A stretch of DNA of 16,365 bases from CAZIAK01 sp964537035 (GTDB lineage: Bacteria; Planctomycetota; B15-G4), in NCBI GenBank assembly GCA_964537035.1, contig CAZIAK010000073.1, positions 1-16,365 on the forward strand. The letters run 5' to 3'. A program made the position numbers and the translations under genes. The notes beneath the pieces are model-generated. The model was given only the letters and a program-made list of their open reading frames with translations. It made no database searches and was not told where the DNA came from. Positions 6,749 to 13,267 of the stretch are shown one piece after another. The stretch's first letter is position 1; each line of letters begins with the position of its first letter.

Positions 6749-8323
6749 ATGACAACGCGCCTATTGATGGCAGCCTTTGCCATTGTGCTGCTGGTCGCCA
6801 CGCCGGCGACTGCCACGGACATGTTGGTCTCCGATACGGCCATGCTCAGCGCCTGCTGGGAAGCCCAGTCTGGACAGCGAGCTGTCGATGTCTTCATCGA
6901 GTCGGCCGAGGGCCCCATGGCTGTGTTGTTTGCCAGCCTTGAGCCTGCCCCGCCCGGCGGCCTGCCCCCGTCCTTCTTCGACGTGATGATGCCCCTGGAC
7001 GTCAACGGAGCCGCCCGCTTCTCGACCCAGGTCCTGAACACGGTCATCTTCCAGCTGGATCAGTCGGTCTGGTTCACCGCCGTGTTCATCGACGGTTCGA
7101 CGATCTACCGCACCGAGTCCGTGTCCCTGATGCTGGGCGGAGCTTCGGCAGAGATGTTGGACTTCGACTGGGCGCCCGACCCCAAGAAGTTCACGGGCAA
7201 GGGCTTCGACCTGGTCTTCGGCTCCAAAGACCTGCCCTTCGGCGGTCACCAATTGCTGGCTGGTGAGAAGATCGGCGAGCAGTGGGCCGCACGGGGTGTG
7301 CACATCAGCGCAGTGAACGGTCAGCCCGGTCACCCGGATCTGGCCATCCTCTTCGACTCTGCCAACCCCACAGGTGGCGACACTGATCTGGTGACGCCGG
7401 GCTACGGTCCGGACAACCTGGTCCCTGAAGGCATGCTGATGATCATCGCCGAGAACGACTTCGATGGTGATGGTGACGGTCGTGTGGACGATCCGGATGA
7501 CGAGTACGCAGGTGGCGTGATGACCTTCGACTTCGATCAGCCGGTGATCGTCTGCGCTGTGAAGCTGGTGGATGTTGACAACCAGCAGCTCAACGAGCTG
7601 CGCTTCTACGACAACAAGCGCATGCGTCAGCGGTTGCCCGTACCCGCAAAGGCGGACAACGCTGCCACGCGCTTGAACATGGTGGCCATGCCGACCCGCC
7701 GACTCGAGATCGATCTCGGTGGCTCGGGCGGATTGGCGTACCTGGCGGTCTTCCCCTGTCGAGCGATTGTTGATTTCGACTGGGCGACCTACGGCGCGCC
7801 GCTGCTCATGTCAGCTGGTGAAGTGATCACCGACCAGCTGATGGGCTTGGGCATCGCGATTGACGCGGTCGCCAAGACGCCCGGCTTGCCGAACAAGGCC
7901 ATCTTGTTCGACACAGGCAACCCGACGGGCGACGACGACGATCTGGCCACTCCCGGCTATGGCATCGGCAACGTGGCGCCTCTGCGGCACGTGCTGATCA
8001 TCGCCGAGAACGACTGGGACGGCGATAGCGACGGCCTGGTGGATGACCCGGACGATGCAGAGCAGGGCGGCGTGCTGACCTTGAACTTCGCCAGCGAGCG
8101 AAGCCTGGCCACCGCGAAGCTGCTCGACATCGAGATCCCCGAGTCCACCTGGATCGAGCTGTTTGACAGCTCCAACGCCATGATCGGCTGGATTCCGGTC
8201 CTGGCCCTGGGCGACAACTCGCTCATAGAAGTGCCCCTGTTCACTCAGGGGGTGCGGCGCTTCGAGGTCCACTTCGGTGGCTCTGGTGCCCTGGCGGGGC
8301 TGGAGTTCTGCCCCGATAGCTAA
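6749..8323 (+). CDS. Secreted protein with two tandem Asp-rich, probable calcium-binding repeats
   Basis: A 524-residue exported protein of unknown function. Residues 1-23 are a classic signal peptide (MTTRLLMAAFAIVLLV, cleavage likely after ATA). Residues about 24-136 form a beta-rich domain ending in WFTAVFIDGSTIYRTESVSL, which resembles the C-terminal domain of the protein encoded at the right edge. Two copies of a longer domain follow (about 137-336 and 342-521): each opens with DFDWA, then a GE-I-xxQ motif, an AILFDxxNPTG motif, a D-D/TDLxTPGYG motif, IIAENDxDGDxDG-VDDPDD and LGGSG or FGGSG near its end. The DxDGDxDG stretches resemble calcium-binding aspartate loops. Similar modules occur in secreted or anchored proteins of marine bacteria. 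No C-terminal anchor is visible, so it is probably periplasmic or released. It stands alone between a divergent promoter region and a strong terminator. Confidence 0.85.
   Translation: MTTRLLMAAFAIVLLVATPATATDMLVSDTAMLSACWEAQSGQRAVDVFIESAEGPMAVLFASLEPAPPGGLPPSFFDVMMPLDVNGAARFSTQVLNTVIFQLDQSVWFTAVFIDGSTIYRTESVSLMLGGASAEMLDFDWAPDPKKFTGKGFDLVFGSKDLPFGGHQLLAGEKIGEQWAARGVHISAVNGQPGHPDLAILFDSANPTGGDTDLVTPGYGPDNLVPEGMLMIIAENDFDGDGDGRVDDPDDEYAGGVMTFDFDQPVIVCAVKLVDVDNQQLNELRFYDNKRMRQRLPVPAKADNAATRLNMVAMPTRRLEIDLGGSGGLAYLAVFPCRAIVDFDWATYGAPLLMSAGEVITDQLMGLGIAIDAVAKTPGLPNKAILFDTGNPTGDDDDLATPGYGIGNVAPLRHVLIIAENDWDGDSDGLVDDPDDAEQGGVLTLNFASERSLATAKLLDIEIPESTWIELFDSSNAMIGWIPVLALGDNSLIEVPLFTQGVRRFEVHFGGSGALAGLEFCPDS
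7157..8311 (+). repeat. Tandem domain repeat within the secreted protein gene
   Basis: Two diverged copies of one domain, about 7157-7756 and 7772-8311, share the order DFDWA, FD-x-x-NPTG, DLxTPGYG, IIAEND, DGDxDG, VDDPDD, GGSG. The similarity is clear in protein, much weaker in DNA, so the duplication is old and the copies have been kept by selection. Confidence 0.8.
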
Positions 8324-8350
8324 GCAACCCTGAGAGCAGGGCTGCCCGTG

Positions 8351-8391
8351 TCCGGCCCGTCGTGGCAACTCGCCATGGCGGGTCGGATTTT
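8351..8391 (+). terminator. Intrinsic (Rho-independent) terminator
   Basis: A 16-bp stem (arms 8351-8366 and 8372-8387, three G-U wobbles, no mismatches) closes a 5-nt loop and is followed directly by TTTT. It lies 28 bp after the stop of the repeat protein. A smaller stem-loop, CCCTG-AGAG-CAGGG at 8328-8341, precedes it. Confidence 0.8.
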
Positions 8392-8490
8392 GTCAGCGCT
8401 GGGTCGTCAGTGCTGAATCGCTGATCGGGGCAACGGAGTGTGGTGCGCCCGCGTCACAAAACGCAGAATGGGGGGCTCGCCCCAGCTCCC

Positions 8491-8495
8491 GGAGA
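8491..8495 (+). promoter_or_regulatory. Ribosome binding site deciding the malate dehydrogenase start
   Basis: GGAGA lies 8 nt before the GTG at 8504. It selects this GTG over the upstream in-frame ATG at 8438, whose extra 22 residues have no counterpart in the malate dehydrogenase family. Confidence 0.7.
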
Positions 8496-8503
8496 CCCAA
8501 CCT

Positions 8504-9499
8504 GTGGCCAAGTCACCCATTCGAGTCGCAGTCACCGGCGCCGCCGGTCAGATCGGCTACGCCCTGCTTCCACGAATCGCCGCCGGGCAGATGTTCGGCC
8601 CTGATCAGCCGGTCATCCTGCACATGATCGAGATCCCTGCGGAGAAGCCCATGGCGGCCTTGCAGGGAGTGGCCATGGAGCTCGAAGACTGCGCGTTCCC
8701 CCTGCTCGCCGACATGGTCTGCACCTCCGACCTGAACGAGGGCTTTGGCGACGTCGACTGGGCCTTGCTGGTGGGTGCCAAGCCCCGCGGACCGGGCATG
8801 GAGCGCAACGATCTCATCGAAGGCAACGGCCCGATCTTCACCGGGCAGGGCAAGGCCATCAACGACAGCGGCGCCAAGGGTTGCCGCACCGTGGTGGTGG
8901 GCAACCCCTGCAACACCAACGCCTTGATCGCCATGCACAACGCCCCCGATGTCGACCAGGCGAACTTCTCGGCCATGACCCGGCTCGATGAGAACCGGGC
9001 AAAGGCTCAGCTGGCCAACAAGGCCGGTGTGCATCACACCTCGGTCACCAACATGACCATCTGGGGCAACCACAGCGCGACCCAGTATCCCGACTTCGAG
9101 AACGTGAAGATCGGCGGCAAGCGGGGCAGCGAGGTGATCAGCGACAGAGCCTGGGTGCAAGGTGACTTCATCAAGACCGTGCAGCAGCGTGGCGCCGCGA
9201 TCATCAAGGCTCGCGGTCTCTCGTCGGCCTTGTCGGCGGCCAACGGACTGGTCGACCACGTGCGCGATCTGTGTACGCCCACCAAGCCCGGCGACTGGCA
9301 CTCGGTGGCGATCTGCAGCGATGGCAGCTACGACGTGCCCGCAGGCCTGATCTGCTCGTTCCCGGTGAGCGTCGATGACGCTGGCAGGTACTCCATCGTT
9401 CAGGGTCTGTCGTTGTCTGACTTCGCCGTGGACAAGCTCGCCGCTTCGGTGGCTGAGCTCGAGCACGAGCGCTCGGTGATCTCAGGGTTGCTCGGCTGA
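8504..9499 (+). CDS. mdh: NAD-type malate dehydrogenase
   Basis: A 331-residue malate dehydrogenase of the cytosolic-type MDH group (TIGR01759-like), interconverting malate and oxaloacetate in the TCA cycle. The Rossmann motif GAAGQIG is at 12-18. IEIP (42-45) supplies the acidic residue after strand beta-2 that favours NAD over NADP. Catalytic and substrate residues are in place: R95 and R101 in KPRGPGMERND, N134 in VVGNPCNTNA, D162 and R165 in TRLDENR, and the proton-relay His190 in IWGNHSATQYPD. Length is normal. The start is GTG at 8504, supported by its Shine-Dalgarno sequence. The stop TGA shares one base with the ATG of the next gene (TGATG), so translation of the E1 gene is probably coupled to this one. 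Cytosolic. No clear promoter was found in 8392-8490. Confidence 0.93.
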   Translation: MAKSPIRVAVTGAAGQIGYALLPRIAAGQMFGPDQPVILHMIEIPAEKPMAALQGVAMELEDCAFPLLADMVCTSDLNEGFGDVDWALLVGAKPRGPGMERNDLIEGNGPIFTGQGKAINDSGAKGCRTVVVGNPCNTNALIAMHNAPDVDQANFSAMTRLDENRAKAQLANKAGVHHTSVTNMTIWGNHSATQYPDFENVKIGGKRGSEVISDRAWVQGDFIKTVQQRGAAIIKARGLSSALSAANGLVDHVRDLCTPTKPGDWHSVAICSDGSYDVPAGLICSFPVSVDDAGRYSIVQGLSLSDFAVDKLAASVAELEHERSVISGLLG

Positions 9500-12282
9500 T
9501 GACCCTGCTCGACCGGATTGCCCGCCGAGCGACGATTCAGACCGTCGCCATGATCCACATCGCAAACCATCGCGAGGACTCCCGGCGGACCGACCCCAAG
9601 GTCGGCGGGCATCCGGCATCTTGCGCCAGCTCGAGCCACATCCTGACGGCGCTGCACTGCAAGGTGCGCAACGCCAGCGACTTCGTCTGCTGCAAGCCTC
9701 ACGCAGCCCCGCTTGACCACGTGCTCAACGGCATGATGGGCCTGTTCCAGCAACCGAACGACGGCGACTGGTTCGAGCAGGGCGAGATCGAGGCCACCCT
9801 GCACAAGCTGCGGGCCTTCTCAGAGAACGGCGAGCCCGTGCTGCAGAGCTATCACGCTCGCAGCGACCCGGACAGCTACCATTTTCTGCCTTCAGGCAGC
9901 GTAGGCATTCCGCCTGTGGTGGCGGGCTACATGGCCCTGGCCTTTCGCTACGCCAGCGACCACGCCCTTGAGTTGCCAGAGGTCCCGGGCGACTGCCACT
10001 TCTGGTCGATGATCGGCGACAGCGAACTCCGCGAGGGCTCGCTCATGGAGGCCATGCCCGACTTCGCCGAGCGGCAGCTGGGCAACATCACCTGGATCAT
10101 CGACTACAACCGCCAAAACCTCGACGGCGCGCGCATCCCCAACAAGAAGGGGCTGCACGGCACGGACGCCGACCGCATCGAAGACATGGGCCTGGCCAAC
10201 GGCTGGGAGGTCATCCAGGTGCGTCACGGCGCCCGGCGGCGTGAGGCTTTTCGCAAGCCTGGCGGCGAGGCCCTGCGCCAGGTCCTGGAGCACGGTCTCT
10301 CTGACTACGAGCTGCAGATGCAGCTGCTGCTGCGGGACATGGACGACACCCGCGCCATCCTGATCGAGCGCGACGAGAGCTGCGCCGAGCTGCTCGACAC
10401 CCTCGACGACGAGCAGCTGCAAGAGCTGGTCTGCGATCTCGGCGGTCACGACACCGCGGCGCTGATCGAGGCCCTGGAGGCCAGCAAGCTCGACCCCGAT
10501 CGCCCCACGTTGATCGTGGTGCACACGGTGAAGGGCTGGGGGCTCGACATGTACGCCGCCCCTGGCAACCACAGCGAGCTGCCCAAGCAGGCCGAGGTGG
10601 TGAAGCTGCTCGAAGAAGAGGGCCTGAGCCTCGACCGGCCCTTCGCGCCCTGGTCCAGCGACACGCCAGAGGCGGTGTTCCTGGCAGAGCGCGGAGCAGA
10701 GCAGAAGGCGGCCTTCGAGCAGAACCGGGCCTGGCGTCGCAGCAACCGGGCCTGGGTGCGGCGGCGCATCGACGAGGTGGGCGGCGTGCCTCCGTCCCTG
10801 GAGATCGAGACCAAGCTGTTCCCCCGGGCGCACACCCAGTGGATGTGGGGGCAGCTGGCGGCGAAGCTGGTGCGCATCGGTGTCGCAGCCGAGGGACATC
10901 GCGCCGAAGGGCAGGCCGCTCCAGAGCTCAGCCCCTTCGAGGCGCAGTGGGAGGCGGCGGCAGACTTCTTGCTGACCATGTCTCCGGATGTGGGCACCTC
11001 GACCCAGCTCAACCCGGTCATGGACGACAAGGTCTACGGGCCGAGCGACGCCGAAGAGCAGAAGGCTGGCGACATCGAGGTGCGCACCGGGCACTCGAAG
11101 AAGCGCCCCAAGCTGCTGCCCTCAGACGAACCGTGGACCCGCCACATCCGCTTCGAGATCGCCGAGGCCAACTGCATGTCGGCGGTGGGTTCGTTCGGGA
11201 TGATGGGCCACTACGCGGGCGTGCCCTTCTTCCCGATCATGACGGTGTACGACTTCTTCGTGAAGCGGGCCCTCGATCAGCTGTTCTACAACCTCTACTG
11301 GGGCAGCGAGTTCGTGATCATCGGCACGCCGTCCGGGGTGACCCTGTCGAGCGAGGGCGCCCAGCACAGCTGGAAGTCCGACATCCAGATCCCGAACCTG
11401 ATCACCTGGGAGCCCATCTTCGCCATCGAGATGGACTGGATCCTGTGCGAGTCGATCCGCCGGCACTTCGCCGACGAGAACGAGGGTCGCAAGGGCATCC
11501 TGATCAGGGCGGTGACCCGGGGCATGGAGCAAAAGGACCTGCTCTCACGTCTGCGTCGCCACCCGCGCTTCCGCACCAACCCGGCCGACCTCGAGAGCGA
11601 GCCTCTCGGCGATGAGCTGATCCTCGATGCGGCCCGTCACGACTGCTTGTCGGGCGCCTACCACCTGGTCGACTTCAGGGGTCAGCCCGACTACGAGCCA
11701 GGAGTGAACGTGGTCAACGTGTTCACCATGGGTTCGTTGGCCAGCGAAGCGCTCGAGGCCTCGGACCGGCTGCGTGAGCAGGGCGTCTACGCCAACGTGA
11801 TCGCGGTGTCGTCCACGGATCTGCTGCTGGGCAACCTGGCGGCGGGCAACGACTTCGAGCATCTGCGGTTGACCCTTGGGCTCAACGCCGACCTCCATCT
11901 CTCGCCCAGCGAGGTCGTTGAGAGCGGGGCTGAGCTGATCACCCTTGCCGGGCGGCGGGTTCCCGTGGTCTCGGTGCACGACGGCGAGGCAGGCCTGCTC
12001 GACAACATCGGCAGCCAGCTCGGTGTGCGTCAGGAGACCCTGGCCGTGCGCCGCTTCAGCAAGTGTGGGCGCCCCGACCAGGTCTACCGCTACCAGGGCA
12101 TCGACGCCGACGCCGTGATCGAGGCGGTGAGCAAGGTGCTGGCCGAGACCGCCACGGAGAGCGTGGTGGTCAGCCGAGAGGCCTTGCGTCGGGCCGAAGA
12201 AGGGCCCGTGGTGGGCTCTGTTGAGGCCTGGACCGAACTCGCAGATCGACCGCAACCCGACCAGCCGGTCTCTGGTTCATGA
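9499..12282 (+). CDS. aceE: Pyruvate dehydrogenase E1 component, homodimeric AceE-like
   Basis: A 927-residue thiamine-diphosphate enzyme with the single-chain layout of AceE (E. coli AceE is 887). The family role is decarboxylation of pyruvate and reductive acetylation of the lipoyl group of E2. Motifs comparable to AceE: GGHPAS with His38; CCKPHAAP with His68; the ThDP motif beginning GDSE (173-176) and closing with NRQNLDG (204-210); TVKGWG (343-348); EANC (556-559), the probable catalytic Glu; and EGAQHSW (619-625) with His623. The pyrimidine and C-terminal transketolase domains follow. Sequence between motifs is diverged, with a long charged segment at about 375-430. No E2, E3 or lipoate gene is in view, so a paralogue acting on another 2-oxoacid cannot be excluded. 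Starts at ATG 9499, overlapping the mdh stop by one base. Confidence 0.82.
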   Translation: MTLLDRIARRATIQTVAMIHIANHREDSRRTDPKVGGHPASCASSSHILTALHCKVRNASDFVCCKPHAAPLDHVLNGMMGLFQQPNDGDWFEQGEIEATLHKLRAFSENGEPVLQSYHARSDPDSYHFLPSGSVGIPPVVAGYMALAFRYASDHALELPEVPGDCHFWSMIGDSELREGSLMEAMPDFAERQLGNITWIIDYNRQNLDGARIPNKKGLHGTDADRIEDMGLANGWEVIQVRHGARRREAFRKPGGEALRQVLEHGLSDYELQMQLLLRDMDDTRAILIERDESCAELLDTLDDEQLQELVCDLGGHDTAALIEALEASKLDPDRPTLIVVHTVKGWGLDMYAAPGNHSELPKQAEVVKLLEEEGLSLDRPFAPWSSDTPEAVFLAERGAEQKAAFEQNRAWRRSNRAWVRRRIDEVGGVPPSLEIETKLFPRAHTQWMWGQLAAKLVRIGVAAEGHRAEGQAAPELSPFEAQWEAAADFLLTMSPDVGTSTQLNPVMDDKVYGPSDAEEQKAGDIEVRTGHSKKRPKLLPSDEPWTRHIRFEIAEANCMSAVGSFGMMGHYAGVPFFPIMTVYDFFVKRALDQLFYNLYWGSEFVIIGTPSGVTLSSEGAQHSWKSDIQIPNLITWEPIFAIEMDWILCESIRRHFADENEGRKGILIRAVTRGMEQKDLLSRLRRHPRFRTNPADLESEPLGDELILDAARHDCLSGAYHLVDFRGQPDYEPGVNVVNVFTMGSLASEALEASDRLREQGVYANVIAVSSTDLLLGNLAAGNDFEHLRLTLGLNADLHLSPSEVVESGAELITLAGRRVPVVSVHDGEAGLLDNIGSQLGVRQETLAVRRFSKCGRPDQVYRYQGIDADAVIEAVSKVLAETATESVVVSREALRRAEEGPVVGSVEAWTELADRPQPDQPVSGS

Positions 12283-12286
12283 AGGC

Positions 12287-12308
12287 TGCACCCAGGGAGC
12301 TGGGTGCG
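12287..12308 (+). terminator. Stem-loop after the mdh-aceE operon
   Basis: GCACCCAG-GGAG-CTGGGTGC, a perfect 8-bp stem extended by one U-G pair, starts 5 bp after the E1 stop. There is no T-run, so it may be a weak or Rho-assisted terminator or an mRNA 3'-end stabiliser; some read-through into the exporter genes is possible. Confidence 0.45.
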
Positions 12309-12342
12309 CTGGCAGCGTGTGCGTAGACTGCCATGACTGACC

Positions 12343-12552
12343 AACTCTTCTGTGAGTGACCATGGCTGAGCCCATCCTCGCCGCGAGCGAGCTGTACNNN
12401 NNNNNNNNNNNNNNNNNNNNNNNNNNNNNNNNNNNNNNNNNNNNNNNNNNNNNNNNNNNNNNNNNNNNNNNNNNNNNNNNNNNNNNNNNNNNNNNNNAAC
12501 TCTTCTGTGAGTGACCATGGCTGAGCCCATCCTCGCCGCGAGCGAGCTGTAC
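12343..12552. repeat. 55-bp direct duplicate flanking scaffold gap 2 (assembly artefact)
   Basis: Positions 12343-12397 and 12498-12552 are identical over 55 bp, either side of exactly 100 Ns, the same pattern and length as at gap 1. Each copy includes the ATG and first 12 codons of the ABC ATPase gene. Merging the copies puts that ATG 79 bp after the E1 stop and leaves one intact gene. Confidence 0.9.
12398..12497. other. Scaffold gap of 100 N
   Basis: Exactly 100 unknown bases between identical 55-bp contig ends; probably no real sequence is missing. Confidence 0.97.
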
Positions 12553-13263
12553 AAGTTCTTCGGCACCGCGCAGGGCCGCTTCGCCGTGGTGCGCGAGGTC
12601 TCGTTCTCTGTGCCCGCGGGCAAGCTGGTCACCATCATGGGGCCCTCCGGCTCAGGCAAGTCGACCCTGCTGCACATGGTCTCCGGGCTCGAACCCCCGG
12701 CGGGGGGCACGGTCTCCCTGGCCGGTCAAGACCTGTGGGGGCTGTCCGAGAAGCGCCGCACCCTGCTCCGGCGAGACACGGTGGGCTTCGTCTTTCAGTT
12801 CTACAACCTGATCCCGAACCTGACCGTGTCCGAGAACATCCGCCTGCCCCTGCTCATCGGCGCGGCAGGCGGGGTCGACGAGAGCGGCGAGTTTGAACGC
12901 CTGGTCGAGGCCTTCGATCTGGCGGACAAGCTGCCCCAGTATCCCCACCAGTTGAGCGGCGGCGAGATGCAGCGGGTGTCCATCGCCCGGGCGCTCATCG
13001 CCCGCCCGGCCATCGTCATGGCCGACGAACCCACGGGCAACATCTCGACCAGCGCAGGCGAAGAGGTCATGCGCCTGTTTCGCCAGGCCTGCGACGAGCA
13101 AGGACAGACGATCTTGCTGGTGACCCACAACCCTCGGGACGCGGCCTTCTCTGACGAGGTGCACTTCTTGCGGGACGGCGAGCTTCACGAGGAGCAGCGC
13201 CTGGCGGGCGACCAGGTCACCCACGACGGCATCGCCCATTCTCTGACCACCCTCGGCATCTGA
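12517..13263 (+). CDS. ABC transporter ATPase, MacB/LolD class
   Basis: A 248-residue ATPase that powers the FtsX-type permease encoded 4 bp downstream. Walker A is GPSGSGKST (42-50), Q-loop Q94 in FVFQFYNLIPNLTVSENI (typical of MacB/LolD/FtsE), signature LSGGEMQR (146-153), Walker B IVMADE (166-171) and H-loop His204. The D-loop is unusual: the family normally reads NLDS after PTG, while this protein reads NIST (175-178), without the Asp. A 20-residue tail after the core has no recognised motif. The start is taken as ATG 12517; an in-frame GTG at 12511 would add two residues. The apparent second copy of the 5' end at 12362 is due to the assembly gap. Function is export or lipoprotein release at the inner membrane; the substrate is unknown, and no MacA-like adaptor is in view. 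Confidence 0.9.
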   Translation: MAEPILAASELYKFFGTAQGRFAVVREVSFSVPAGKLVTIMGPSGSGKSTLLHMVSGLEPPAGGTVSLAGQDLWGLSEKRRTLLRRDTVGFVFQFYNLIPNLTVSENIRLPLLIGAAGGVDESGEFERLVEAFDLADKLPQYPHQLSGGEMQRVSIARALIARPAIVMADEPTGNISTSAGEEVMRLFRQACDEQGQTILLVTHNPRDAAFSDEVHFLRDGELHEEQRLAGDQVTHDGIAHSLTTLGI

Positions 13264-13267
13264 GCCG

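Noticed and set aside
8438..8503. Malate dehydrogenase starting at ATG 8438
   Set aside because: The extra 22 residues have no family counterpart, and GGAGA sits at the right distance from GTG 8504.
10839..11615. Plus-strand 258-residue open frame inside the E1 gene
   Set aside because: Overlaps the pyrimidine-binding domain of E1 in another frame and has shadow composition.
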